DNA of 64,000 nt from Hofstenia miamia (GCA_900660155.1 CABFPE010000136.1:154019-218018), one strand, 5' to 3'. Shown: positions 22,301 through 35,204, counted from the stretch's first letter. The notes: generated by a model not told the origin, from the sequence alone. Numbers and translations: made by a program.

Positions 22301-24967
22301 TTAACCTTCTAACATTAAAGGAAAAAAATATCAAAAACGAAAAATGGGGTCACATGTTGACACCACGATTATTTCCAATGATATACGTTTTTTTATATTT
22401 TTTGTGATAATTGTTGGTAAATTAACCTCTTAACATTTTAAAGATAGTTAATTGCTCAAGAATTTTCAATTAAATGTATCTGCATATGCTCTCTTATTTG
22501 CTTACTATATAGATATATCTAAGTCACATCACAGCTACTTCATCAAAATCTACAGCATGAATACAAAATGTCAGTGGGTATGAATAATGAATTTATAGTA
22601 TGCCTATGCATCGGCTCAGAAACAAGCGTCACAATAAACATGATCCTTGCATATGAAGGCTGCACAAGCACTACATTTCGTTGTGGCCTTCCTGTCTAAA
22701 TTCCCTGAACAGGACTTGCAGCGGCCACGTTTTCTTGGTTCAATTGAAGCATTAAATCGAAGAGGAGGCATTTGTCCGTTTGATTTGTCATAATTGGCGA
22801 AATCTTTTAACAATTCAGATCCGAAGTCAAATAGGAACAATCGTTGACGATGAATTATATTTTTCTGGTATTCTGCCAAAGCTGTGTAGACAACAAAAGC
22901 GGTTTCATCTGCAATGTCAATAAGAAATGAAAAAATGACCATATGCCATCAACGCGTTCGTTTTTTGCAGGTGTATGTACTGATCAGCTTGTCTAATGTG
23001 TCGACACCATTTGTTGAATTGTAATATTCCACAATTTCTGGTTTTGTTTGATCAACTCGACCCTCTCCGAGATGTTGTGAACAGAGAAGCTCAACTGTTT
23101 ACATTTTCGTGAAGAAAATGAGACCAATTTTGCTTCTGGTTTGTAAAAAAAACTTGTGTTCTCCTTCTTTGAGCTGCTCATTTGCCATCAGAGGTAAATC
23201 TCGTCGGTGTTTTCTTATGGAACCAACCATTGAAAAACTCTTTCGACGCAGTTGTCTACATGTGTCCAAAGATTGGAAAAAATTGTCTGTCGTAGCGTTT
23301 CTTCTGCTACTGATATCGGCGTGACCAATTCCAGAACAACCTTTGAGATAGATTTTTGGTGACATCATTATTTACTTCTCCGAGGTATGGCATCAATGAA
23401 ACTGCATAAAAGGATAGAGAATATGCAATCACAAAAAATTTGATTCCATATTTTGCGGGTTTTCCTGCTTGAATGCACAACGTCCTCAAATATAAATAAG
23501 AGATTCGTCGATTATGATACATTCAAATGGGACGAAATGCTTAGGGAGCTGTTATGTAAAAAGCTCAATGAAATCACGAATTGGTGCAAATTTATCACAT
23601 CATCTTCGAGCAGGTCATGTGTTTTTGTTGAAACAAAGAACACAGGTAAGTAGTTTACAGCAATAAAGCTTCATGGTATCCTAAAACACACTACGCCCAT
23701 GTACTTTGTCCCATAAACCTTTGATTGCTTCATGATTAGATCGGAATACCCTGATAAGATCAGCAATCCGATGAAAGCTTGTATTTCCCGATATTCAGTA
23801 TTTTTTTAATTAGTGGAATGTCGTTGACCTTCTTTGTTTGATTGGAAACAATTATCTCCATTATATCTTTGGTAACAAATAAATCAAAGGCGTCCATTAT
23901 AGTGAGTACTTTGGTTTTGTCTGGCTTGGTACACCCGGTGATTGATGCATCACGTTATGCGTTGACTCTGTCGAATAGTTTATGTGGTTCAAGAGACCAA
24001 TCTTCTCCGTTTTTACTAATCGACAACAACGGAATGGAAGTTTCATCATAGTCACTGGTGTCGTCAGCAAAATTAGTCATATCATCTTTCTCACCAATAG
24101 CGTCACCAGGCAAATTATAATTGGCGGGATCACTGACAATATGATCTATTTTAGAGCCGTCACTCTCATCATTAATAGAATAATCACTGTCATCATTCGA
24201 ATTATTTCCCAGCTCTTGAAACAATAAACGCACCGCCTCTGCAGCAGTGCGGCGTCTTGGCCGCGATAACACAACGATGGAAAAACTTCTGGCAAAAGCA
24301 GTGGAATACTTCGGAGCAGCACACAGTCGCCAGTTTATAATGATTCTCTTCACTTTGAGATATAACTGGACCATTTACAGACCAATTGAAGCAATCCATA
24401 AAGGTCACTTTGTCATCTCATTTTGCTTTGCTCTAACGTGATAACCGGATGGATGAATCATGTGATCTCCTGATTGGCCAATTTACAGATCAGAAGACAT
24501 ACAGTATGATGCAAAAATGTTGTCGAACTCACAAAATATCACGATTTAGACTATTACCCTACAGCTACAATCAGACCTGACCAATTGATGTCCAAAATAT
24601 AGGTTTCATAATATGCCTAAGCCTATTTATACCTCTAATCAATATTGTACGTAATGTTTCAGTTTGATAAGAGGAGAATCACAGAAGTTGCTACTAACAA
24701 CGTAGTCTTAATATTGTAATAAACATTTTAAAATTACAATTTTGACTGGGACAGCATATGACCCCTACATTACTATTAGTGGTATTTTCTTGCTATTTCA
24801 AATCGAGGATTGATATAGATCGAGGCAATGATCGAGTGAATAGCATTTATTATGATCTAAACTTACTCTGAGAATTTTCACAAAGATAATTGAAATAAAT
24901 TTGAAAAATTTGATTCTTCGAACAGCTGTGGCTCATACCCTGACTCCAATTACCGTTAAAAGGTTAA
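22301..24967 (-). mobile_element. piggyBac-like transposon with TTAA target duplication
   Basis: Boundaries are TTAA at 22301-22304 and 24964-24967, with ends CCTTCTAAC and (right end, inward) CCTTTTAAC. The PLE reading on both sides joins at TTAA, which supports the site. A subterminal pair also exists: GGGGTCACATGTTGACACC near 22347 and GGGGTCATATGCTGTCCCA (reverse) near 24765. Decayed reverse-strand transposase: acidic N-terminus with RRRTAAEAVRLLFQELG (about 24260-24210), KPAKYGIKFF (about 23460), NATTDNFFQS and VGSIRKHRRDLP (about 23300-23180), then MVIFSFLIDIADETAF and a C-terminal cysteine-rich finger CKSC...CSAC...CKDHVYCDAC (to 22616). The coding region is split over several frames. 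Confidence 0.88.
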
Positions 24968-25821
24968 ACAACATTCTACCAAAATTTCAATTTACAATGG
25001 AATTTGAAAACAACAATAAACTGAATTTTCTAGATGTTACAATACAGAATTTTAATGACCATTACGAAACAAGTTCACAAAAAAATCAAAAAACTCAGAC
25101 CTATGCTATTCCATATTTTCAAAATTGCAATAAATCATACAAATTTAACCCAATTATAGCATTATTTAACCCAGCAAAAATTTCATCGTCAATTACGACT
25201 ATCTAACGAATGCAAAGGATAAAATTTTAGAAATCCTAAAAGACAATGGTTATCCCATTAAACTCATTACAAAATAATCAATCAAGATGCCTAAAGAAAT
25301 GAATAAAGAACAACTACATGAAGCAGACTGATAAGAACAATATTTGTCTAGTATATTTAAAACTTCCGTATTTAGGCAACCAAGCTAAAATGTTAAAAGA
25401 AAAAATCAAAATATTGAACACCAAATTAAAACTCACTGAAATTGTACCGATATTAACAATCTTTGCAACGACAAAGAACATTTTCTTCAACAACTATCTT
25501 ATTCCTAAGAAATTAGTTTCTTCTGTAACTTACCAATAGAAATATGTTGATTGCAATAAATCATGCATCGCGAAAACTAAGAGACATCTGGGAGCAAGGA
25601 TGAAAGAAAACATAAGAGGACATTAAATTATGAAATTTACTTACATCATCATGTAATCAAAGAACAAAATTTTGAGATATTATTAATTTCAAAACATCAT
25701 AAAATTAGGGAACAAATTTTTATTAAAGAAACAAAAATTATTTAGTGAGCAATGAAAGATAGCATCAATAATTCTAGACTTATAGTGCATGAAATATATT
25801 TGTAAAATATTTATTTTTTGT

Positions 25822-25858
25822 CATTCTAACGATGATTCTTAGCAATCGAAGATGGTAT
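25822..25858 (+). ncRNA. Degenerate hammerhead-like PLE tail
   Basis: CTAACGATGATTCTTAGCAA then TCGAAG aligns with the tail motif at 20215-20252, with core substitutions (CTAACGA for CTGACGA, GAAG for GAAA). It is a homologous remnant and should be inactive. Confidence 0.45.
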
Positions 25859-25890
25859 AAATTTATATATATATATATATATATTGAGAT

Positions 25891-28059
25891 CCTTCTATTC
25901 ACACTCTAGCAAATGATTAATATTTTTACAATTTTTAAAAAATTTACGATATGCCCCTGAACACTAACTCATAGCATGATGCTTATAGGCCCTCATTTTT
26001 CAAGACAAATGGACATTTCTTATAAAAAATTGTTTGTTAATACTTTTTTAGTCCAGTAATCTTTTTTATATTTTTAGGACTTTTGATGAAGGAAGCAGTT
26101 TCAGTTAATACATTACTTTAAAGTGATTCAAATTCATTTATCATTAAGCGTTCGGAATCTATGTAAAAAGTGTCAGTTAAGAATTTAGCCGCTATCATAT
26201 CAATTTCAATAATTTCAGACGATTTTAGTTTCTTGAACTGACAATCAGATACGCATTTCTGAGATTGAGTTAAGTAGTCACTAATATTTGCATCAACATT
26301 TTAGTAAATAGCATGAAATCAGATTGTTTATGTCTATCTAGAAACAATAAGCAAGCAGTCTTAATTTAGAGAGCAATTAGTTCATGTATTTTTGTCGTAT
26401 TTGCAAGCTCTTTACAACTTCCTGGAGAAATTCAACAGCTCTTTCACAAGTTTTAATTTTAAAAATAACTATTTCATATGCAGCATATATGACACGATTG
26501 ATTTAATATAATAAGATATTTATTATTATTTAAACAATGCTTGTATTCAGGCTAGATTTCTTGCAAAAAAATAGAAAATATTTTCAATTGAAAGTAGTAT
26601 ATGTTGAATATAAATTAGATCTAATTAATGAATTTTTATTGTAGAATTAGAGATTCTTGTAAGAAGGATATTAAATATTTAAAAATCAGATTAAACTCTA
26701 CAGGGGCATAACCCCTTCAAATCAAGTGAAGAGTAGATATATTTAATAAATTATGCAAAACCTAATGCAGTGATTTTATCTGTTGATAGAGGTCACAGAC
26801 AGAAGATATTAGAATACCTACTTGAAAGACGTTGAAATTGGAATAATTTATTCGAGATAATTGCACAGAGATAGGGTTTGATTGCATTGTTTGAGTTTTT
26901 TAATGAAGAAATGAAAGTTTGAAAATAATAGAGATAAAGTGGTATATAGAAAATGGAAAAAATATTGAATTTGAAAGAAGTTTATTTGATTGGGGTGGGT
27001 GGGTCACTGCCCCATGTCAGTCAGAAATTGACATAAAAATTGAAAATAGAGATATTTGTTTTATAAATGAACTCATATCTCTTTTGCAAAGTCAAATTAT
27101 TACATGTGCCAGTTTGAACAAGCATTTCTCAGAAAATATTGGTCAGAAACACAAGTTTTAAAGAGGACTTTCAACAAACAAAATTCAAATTACAGACATT
27201 TACTGTAGTCTAATCGATTGAACAAAAACATAAGCAAACTTCTTTATTATTTCTTTGAAATATATGCGCGCAATATTGTAAATATCGTTTTGTCAAAAAT
27301 AAAAATTCAATTTACACACAATCCCATTGTTTAATCTCCTAATGAGATACTTACGGGAAATTTAACTTTTTTAGTTTTTACGATGATTCCCTTTGACAAA
27401 ATCGCACTTTTTTAGGCAATAAAAAATCATACAGGGTTTTACCCTTTTTTCGTTTTAAGGTATTCGCCCCATAGGGTAAAGAGAGTTCTGCCAAACCCAT
27501 TTTACATTGATTCCTTTTGACAAAATGCACTTTTTTCAGTTAATAAAAATAACATACGTGATTTCATTCTTCCAATCTTTTTACGCAAATTGGTTAATAG
27601 AAAATACATCTAATCCATTTGAAAAGTCACATTTGGAAGTTGATAAAACACGTCTAACTTTTGCTTGGAAAGTAATGAATCTATCTGCGCAGCTTAAGCA
27701 GTGAAACATGGATGAAACATAAATTGCAATGTAAAAAATTTGTTTTCATATAACTACAGCAATTTGGGCATTTTGTTTTTATCTATATAGAAACAATAGA
27801 AAAGCAGAATAACACAAAGAATGGCAACACATGTGTGTTAATTTAGTCAACGATTATCTAATGAATTTAGGTCAAATTTACTGGTTGTTTACAACATCTT
27901 GGAGTGCTTAATTCAACATCTTTTACAACAAAAATAAACTTGCAAAACTATTACGTAATAGACAACTATTATTAATTACCACACTCTTATATTATGTAAC
28001 AGTTAAAGTAAATTTCTCGGCGCAAAGGCGCCTTGCGGCTTTTATCATATAGATCATAA
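25891..28059. other. No recognised gene
   Basis: AT-rich. One local duplication is visible: GATTCC(C/T)TTTGACAAAAT...GCACTTTTTT occurs at about 27384 and 27509, about 125 bp apart. The frame 26919-27161 (+) has no family resemblance. Confidence 0.5.
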
Positions 28060-29165
28060 TGCATTAGGATAATATTAAAAACAAAGAATTTCTCGGCGCC
28101 AATAAGGTGCCTCGTAGATTTTCCAATATAGATCAACTACATTTAATTCATTATCTAATAATGAAATTTCTCGTGCATGTACCACATATATCATATTATA
28201 TATATATATTAGTGTATTTTATATGTATTTATTTAAAATATTCAGCCTTAACTCGTAATTCCGATATTGATTTGAAAGAAAAATCTCACAATTGTATCAT
28301 AATTTATTGAATAATTCGTTATTTCACATTATTTCTACATACATTCTATGATAGCCTGATATCCCGGCGCCAACCCAAATATTTGGCAAATACAAAATTA
28401 TATTATTCTAAAATTTTGTAGATGTAAAACTATATTAGAAAGCGATTCCGCCTAGCTTAATACCAATTTAATGTGCAATTTTTTAATAATTCACGTTTTT
28501 TTAGTTTTTTCCTACCCACATTCAATCAATGATGTATCTAACTAAAATATTCAGCCTGACCCCGTCATTATGATATTACGATATTGAAATAATAAATTGA
28601 TCGTACATTAGGATCACTATTTGTTGCGCAATTCATGATTTCTTAGAACTTTCTATCAATATTCTATGATATCCTGACATCCCAAGAGGAACTCAAACAC
28701 AAAGGAAGACAAAATTGATATATTTTTTAAAGGTTTTTAGCATTTCCTGACTACATTCTATAATATTCTGGCATCCCAAACACTTTGGCAAATACAAAAG
28801 TTATATGATTCTAAAAGTTTTTAGATTTAAAGCTATTATAGAAAGCGTTTCAGCCAAGTTTTAAACCAATTTAATAAACAGTTTTTAATTAATTCACGAC
28901 TTCTTAGCCTTTTCAATCCAAATTCAAGCAATGATGATTCTGACTAACATATTCAGCCTGACCTCGTCATTATAATATTGAAATAATGCCTAGATCCAAT
29001 ATTTGTATCACTAGTTAGTGAATACTTTTTGAAGTCATATGATATCTACATACATTCTATGATATCCTGTCATCGCGGAACCAACCCAAACACTTTGGCA
29101 AATACAGAAGTTATATATTTTCTAAAAGTTTTTAATGTAAACCTATATCAGGAAACGATTCTGTT
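28060..29165. repeat. Diverged tandem repeat, unit about 310 bp, over three copies
   Basis: Landmarks recur in order: ATTCAGCCT at about 28240, 28549 and 28949, and TTTGGCAAATACA at about 28382, 28783 and 29094. Each is linked to CATTCTATGATA-like and ACCAATTTAAT strings. Spacing is about 310 in one interval and about 400 in the other, implying one unit carries roughly 90 extra bases. Copies are well diverged. No coding capacity. Confidence 0.65.
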
Positions 29166-29334
29166 TAACTTGAAATTTAATTTTAATATTAATTACAGAT
29201 TGATTAAAATTATTTATGAAGGAGTAGGGATAGTCTCTCATAGGAAGAAATTAGGTTCATTTAATAATCTGAGAAATATCATCTTCAATTTCACGCGTAT
29301 AAAATTGCTTTGTTAATACATTAGTGAGAAAATG

Positions 29335-29560
29335 AAATAATAAATTCTGACCTTTCTTTATCATCTAGAAAAGCAGCTACGATCAATTCAATTTTGTCAG
29401 ACATTTCAATATTGCATATTATGCTGTTGATCTTTTAAAGAACTTGCAAGGAAATTTAAAAATTTTATTCCCGACGTCGATTTTTCAATAGAAAAATTAA
29501 ATTGTCTATTTCAAACACGTTTTACACCAAAACCTATTAATCTATAAAACCCTCTATGAA
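29335..29560 (+). repeat. Dispersed repeat, copy 1
   Basis: Matches 60310-60545 in the same orientation. Shared strings include TTTCTTATCATCTA/TTTCTTTATCATCTA, TTTTGTCAGAC, CGTCGATTTTT, AATAGAAAAATT and CTATTTCAAACA. No reading frame persists in either copy, so this is probably an interspersed element end. Confidence 0.6.
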
Positions 29561-29733
29561 GATTTATTGCTGGCTACGCCTTTTGTTGTAAATCACGTTA
29601 CTTCCCTTTGCTGTAAAGAATGTAATGAACATGCAAATTGAATTATCGCATAACACTTATTTTGAAGCAAATCAATTTAGTTTTCCTTCGCTTAGTTGTG
29701 GCAATTTATTGAAAAGCTCGTCATGCCCACATT

Positions 29734-29782
29734 CAGGGGCACACCCAGCTTTTTTCTATGAGGAGTGGAACTATTATGTATG

Positions 29783-29815
<33 letters not shown>

Positions 29816-29854
29816 GCAACGTTACCCCAGTTCCCCCTTCTGGGTGTGCCTCTG
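29734..29854. mobile_element. Short hAT MITE, 121 bp
   Basis: Ends CAGGGGCACACCCAG (left) and, inward, CAGAGGCACACCCAG (right), with a perfect 8-bp duplication CCCACATT (29726-29733 and 29855-29862). A (TA)n core fills the middle. Its ends match the 1413-bp element at 51657, so it is an internal-deletion relative. The overlapping short frame is an artefact. Confidence 0.88.
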
Positions 29855-29862
29855 CCCACATT

Positions 29863-30497
29863 CGCAAATAAAAATAAGGTAAAATCAAATGTGTCACGTT
29901 AGTTTAAAAAAATTATTGAATTTGAAAATATATATAAGTAAAAATTTTTTACTGGTACTTCCTTAGGTCTGTTTGATTGCGTAATGTAATTTGAACAATT
30001 ATTTTGTACTTCTCTACATCTGCAAACGTGTAGTAGTATTATAAATACATAGCTATGTTCGAACACTTAATTATGGCTGTGGATTTGCCCTAAGTATTGG
30101 TTTGATTTTATCAAGACTCTATCAGCCTATGAAAAAGTACAATTGCATAGCTCAATTACAAAAAAAACCATTAAATTTTTTGCAAACGTGGATTAGGGCC
30201 ATAGTCCAAAGATTTACTGAAGAATTTTAAAACGTTTCACAGCAATTAATTTTTTGATTTTAGCCTTGAGGTGGAAAGCATGAAAATGTAAGAAATTGCA
30301 TGTTTGATGGCAGATGATTCTCTTAATTATAACAATTCTTAGTGCAAATTTCTTTGCATTGGAGAGTAGGGGGGTTCTAAAATTCAAATGATTTTGCAAA
30401 AAAATGTATTTGTATAATGATAATTGAACAAAACTGCATCACGCCATGTTGTTCATACCCAACTTTGCAAATCTGATTAAATAATTGAGAACTCAAA
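29863..30497. other. No recognised gene
   Basis: AT-rich spacer between a hAT MITE and a TA-rich tandem repeat. Only short chance frames. Confidence 0.5.
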
Positions 30498-30617
30498 TAT
30501 ATATATATATAATATTAATAAATTATGTATACATATATAAATATATATATATATATAATATTAATAAATTATGTATACATATATAAATATATATATATAT
30601 ATAATATTAATAAATTA

Positions 30618-30664
<47 letters not shown>
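30498..30664. repeat. TA-rich tandem repeat
   Basis: A unit of about 58 bp built from (TA)n plus AATATTAATAAATTATGTA and a second short TA run occurs about two and a half times, ending in a longer pure TA run (30630-30664). It abuts the 5' side of a decayed PLE. Confidence 0.9.
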
Positions 30665-30666
<2 letters not shown>

Positions 30667-30879
30667 TAAATTAGAAATGACTTAGAGAAGAAAACTGTTA
30701 GAATTTTGTGTGAAAATACAGTCTTAATTTAATTAAAGAAGCCCTTTCCTACAGTCTTAAAATGAGCTAGCCAAGTAACATTAATTAAATTCATCCAAAA
30801 GTTGAAACTGATGCAAGGTTTTGAAATCTATTAATGACAGAAAATCTTAAAGATAATTCAAATCTACAATACCCAAAAA

Positions 30880-32365
30880 ATGTAATCAATGCTATCTGAA
30901 TTAAAACAATTTGCTTGTGATGCTGATCTTTACATTTGCAAATTTGATGAAGGTAATGGCATCATAGTAATGAATAAATCGAAATATGTTGAACAAATGA
31001 AAAAATCGCCAATGATAACACCAAATTTCAATATTTATCAAATAAACTAAGTAGAGAAAGTCATTTTCTTTGTTCTCAGAATACATTTAATTGGCAGTTA
31101 TTAGATATGAGCAATTTGAAACAAATATCTGATGAACAACATCAACAGTTGGCAAGCATCATTGACTCAGCTCTTCCCAGATCGCATGGATTGGCCAAAG
31201 TGCATAAAGTTAAAAAACATCCAACTTTTACATTAATACTGTCTTCAACTAATAGTCAGACATACAATTTAAGAAAGTGGTTAGACAATATTTTAAAAGA
31301 TCACGTTCAAAAACGATACAATTTGCAAGATTATTTCATTTGGTTTCTTTTTACAAACATTCCAATAAACCTTACCTTAAGACATATCCTAAGAACAATA
31401 AATGATTAAGAAATACCAATTTCAAAACATACGCTAGAAAAACTATAAGAGATGGTTCTTTCATTTTTAACTGTAAAGTTTCCCAAGTAATAGATGGCAT
31501 GGCAATGCGTTGACCATTAGCCCCATTAATTGAAATTTTTTAATGGATATGATAGAATCAATTTTCCATAACGAAACAATTTTGTTTTACAGACTTTATC
31601 TAGAAGTTATATTTGCTATTTTTAATAATAAAGAATAAGCCCAATATTTTTGAAGAAACTTAATCATAAATTTAAGAACATCAAATTCGCAATGAAGGAA
31701 GAAAAAGAAATTTGAAAAAATTTTTTTGTTGGTACCATAAAAAATTATGATAGAAAATCTACTTATGGAGCATACATTAAGAAAACAAATACAGGCCTTT
31801 ATATATCATTCGCTTCTTATTGTCCATTAAAATTCAAGGCCAATACTATCAATTGTTTGTGAGAAAAGTTCAGAAAAATTTCATTGAATTTTGAACTGCT
31901 GACAAAGAGCCTGAGTGTGTTATTTTCGATATTCCGAGAAAATGGATATCCTAATAAAATGCTAAAAGTTATACATTTGAAACTATCATACATTGAAAAT
32001 GAACAATTGGTTATTAAAAAAAGATCAAGATTATCAATGAAAAAATAACATCATCTAACATACGATCTGTTTTTACATCTTTACAAACTCAAAATTTATT
32101 TAATAACAAAGGTTGAATCCCAGAATGCTTAGTTTCATCTATTGTCTACAAATATACTTGTGATAGCTGTAACTAGCTATGCATTGGTTAAAAAAATGAC
32201 ATTTGAACTAAAGAACATCTAAACGGCCACCTAGAATCTGAAACACTCAACCGCCATCACAAGTTAAAGAAAACAAATTTCGAAATAGCCATGAGAACTA
32301 CAAATATTAGGATCTGTGAGGCTTTTATTATAAACCAAAATAAAAAAAAACATTTAATATAAGCA
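30880..32365 (+). mobile_element. Heavily decayed PLE (third copy type)
   Basis: Forward-strand PLE remains in several frames: CKFDEGNGIIVMNKSKYVEQ (about 30940-31000), HGLAKVHKVKKHP (about 31185), ILSSTNSQTYNL, LFTNIPINLTL (about 31350), a damaged MAMG box (about 31495-31510), TNTGLYISFASYCPLKFKAN (about 31785-31845), and the GIY-YIG start VYKYTCDSCN (about 32142-32170). Segment order matches the intact PLE at 9596. The YVDD box was not clearly found. Many breaks and no intact tail motif, so this is older than the intronic copy. Confidence 0.75.
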
Positions 32366-33433
32366 GGGAAAAAATGAAATAAAAATTTTTATTATTAAGT
32401 TATAGTGTAGTATATTGTAATAATATATGTATTATATCGATTTTTTTGTAATTTCAAGTACAATTTTACCACCAGCTGAACATATCTCAAGGGATTTTTT
32501 TCTGATCATAATCAAAGAAATATACCTATTAAACAAATACGTGCTCACTCATAAGCCACAAGAACCAAAATAAGGGCTAATGGAAGTGATAAAATTACAT
32601 TCAAAATCATCCAAAATTCATAAAATTCAATTTCTTATAGTTGCTAACATTTCATTCTGAATATATGAATCGCACTGCAAGTTTGCAAACACATAGTAGA
32701 GAACATAAATAGTTCATTTGTGTTAATAAGCTCAAATACACCTCATTCGTCACAGGAGGATTTATTTAAAAATTGAACTACTTTATGTATTACACTGGAA
32801 AACACTCATTTTGTTGCATGGGTAATTTTCATTGTTTCCACCTAATTTGATTCTAATAGATTTACAGGCATTTTGCAAGAATTGCCTTCATTATTGGTGA
32901 CACTTTGATTCTCCATGTTTTCACACCAAGGGATGGAATCAATTTGGAAGCGTTACTTGGTATGATAGATACATCAATTCAATCTGAGTTTTTGCATGGA
33001 GTAACCTGAAAATACTGCTTTAGAATCATAATATCTATTTTTCAGTAATAAACAAAATATGTGTTTGCATTTGCAGTTATTTACAATTTGGGCTGCTGAC
33101 GCAATATTGTGAGTGGAATAGCTTGTGTGACATCATTGTTATTTTTGTATAATGAATGATTTACCCCTTTGTGAAAGACTAGATGCACTTCCATTAACCT
33201 GTAATTTTTTGTCATTACTTCATTGTTTTCTCTCTTGCAATAGTAATTTTAAAAATGACTCCACTTGCATTGAAAAATTTGTCCAGAAAATTTTTTGGAG
33301 AAAGAAATTAACCAAGACTTTATGAAAATGAGAAGAACAAATTTTGATGTCATAAAATTCTGATTTTCTCAAGTTTTCATAACAATAAAATATGTACAAA
33401 GTGGAATTAAATATAAAATGTAATGGAAACGTT
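32366..33433. other. No recognised gene; one exon-like patch
   Basis: AT-rich. Around 32870-32959 a GC-richer patch is preceded by TTTACAG and followed by GTATGA, and reads HFARIAFIIGDTLILHV on +. No family was recognised and no partner exon found, so this may be chance or a gene relic. Confidence 0.3.
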
Positions 33434-34212
33434 TGCGTTATCTACCCCCACTAAACAAAATATGCTAGTTTATCAATGTAATAATTATAGACGTAACCCA
33501 AACCTCTACTCTTTCCTTTACACTAACCTAAACCATGTCCCTAGGCCTAACCTAAGCCAATCCACTCCTAAACCCTAACACACAGCCAACGTAAATCAGT
33601 TGGCTGTGCCTAACCCTAACCCAACCACACCCCAAACATTATGTAGAAGGAATATGCAAATTTACTATTAATATCTCTAAGTCTAAATATGAATTATCTA
33701 ATAATTGTAATAGACTAATAGTATTATGCTAATTAGTGGTTCTACCATGTGGCTTTTTTGTTTGCAAAGCAATTATAAGATTTGGCAATGCTTATTCAAT
33801 TAACCACATCTTTCACGTTTTTACTTTGTTTAAATAATTCGAAATGAATATGTTTTCATTGTCATGAAAAAGAACATATCATAATGGTAGATTTATGACT
33901 TGGGTTAAGATTAGGGTTAGCTTAAAGTTAAGGCACTGGCCACATATGCAAATTGATAGAAAACTATTGGATTTTTAAACTTTTAGCCTTTGCATATGAA
34001 AGATAAGGGTAAAATGCATTTTGGGTAAAAGAGGGTTTGAAACCCTCTGATTGGTTGAGAAGCCCAATTAGTCTCTATTCCTAACAAGGTCAACTTGACC
34101 TAACCGGATTTCTTGTTTTACTGTTTGGAGCTTAGTGTTAAGGTAATTATTATTATGTTGATAAATTAGCAATTTTTGCCATTATTTGGGCGGGTGGAGA
34201 TAATGCAAAAGT
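33434..34212. mobile_element. Fold-back element with telomere-like arms, copy 2
   Basis: The left end has TTTGCGTTATCTACC and GCTAGTTTATCAATGTAATA. The right end, read inward, has TTTTGCATTATCTCCACC and GCTAATTTATCAACATAATA. Inside are CTAACC-type units on the left (about 33540-33640, e.g. CCTAACCCTAACCCAACC) and the reverse on the right (GGTTAAGATTAGGGTTAGC near 33903). It matches the copy at 14964 in both ends and arms. No coding capacity. Confidence 0.7.
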
Positions 34213-35168
34213 ACAAAATTATTACGGAAATTATTTCATTAAAATAGCATATTGTCTTATAAATAACTTACAGCATTATTCAGTTGAAATGATGATAACA
34301 TTGACAATGCCAAATGAATTATTAAGATGCCAATCAAGAACTCTTCATATTACTGCCAAAAACAATTGAATACACTTAAATAATTTGGATCATGAACTTC
34401 TATAACAGTAACTGTACTACATTAAATGAATTAATAGCAGCAAAAATTGGCCGATTGTACTCAATTATTTGTTAATTCCGCTCTTGTATTAGTGAATTAA
34501 AGATCCGATAAATAATAAATGCGGAGTGAAATCGTCCAAATGTTGATATTTATTCATATGTTCCTATCTAGTTAGAGTTATGGAAGTTCATGTTTGAGTT
34601 TGCACAACTCATGTTGGTCAACAGCAGTTCATGCTATTCCCAGGAAATTATTGGTCCAATAATGGCTCAATGCTGGTACCACTGGCCAACAATGGCCTTT
34701 CATTTGTCATTCATTTGCCAATAATAGTATGAGAAGTTATTGTGACAAAAATTATTACATTAAAAAATTTATTAATTTCAATAAATAAAATATAAAAGTG
34801 AAAATTTTCATATTATATTAAAATAATGTGATTTAATGTAATTTAAATTTAAAAACTGAATTATATACTTTGCTCAAATCTGACAATTATTGTTATTTTG
34901 AATTTCGTTGATCTTGAAGAGATTCTATTCTAAGCTTAGGAATATTGCGATAGGTAGTGAAGTTCGACTCAATATAATCGTTAATCTGGATGGACTTCCG
35001 CTATTTAGGTCTAGCAAATATTCTTTTTGGCCAATCCTATGCAAGTTCTTAAGGATTTCAGTTACTAAAGTTTTCACTCTCGGCTGTTATGGTGGTTCAG
35101 GACAGCCGAATTGCTCACTGTTTTAAGAAAAATGGAATTGCGTGGTACACTTTCCTCGAATTTCCATA

Positions 35169-35204
<36 letters not shown>

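Larger units (their letters stand above)
22200..25890 (+). mobile_element. Decayed PLE, forward copy of a head-to-head pair, split by piggyBac
   Basis: Same subfamily as 20173-22199 but on the forward strand. The left part (22200-22300) has sequence matching the YDDD region of its partner (ACAATTTTTAACAA then GAAGCAAGCATTTTCTTG). The right part starts at 24968 and continues NNILPKFQFTMEFEN, LNFLDVTIQNFNDHYET, EILKDNGYPIKLI and a GIY-YIG start (KYVDCNKSCIAKTKRH, about 25541-25590). A degenerate hammerhead-like tail and (TA)n (25863-25885) end it. Multiple breaks. Confidence 0.8.

Noticed and set aside
23842-24441. Forward frames over the piggyBac N-terminus
   Set aside because: Shadows of the reverse-strand acidic transposase segment.
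28060-29165. CRISPR array
   Set aside because: Units are about 310 bp and diverged, in animal-type DNA; no short identical repeats with unique spacers.
29625-29882. 85-residue frame
   Set aside because: Covers the 121-bp hAT MITE and its (TA)n core, so it is not a gene.
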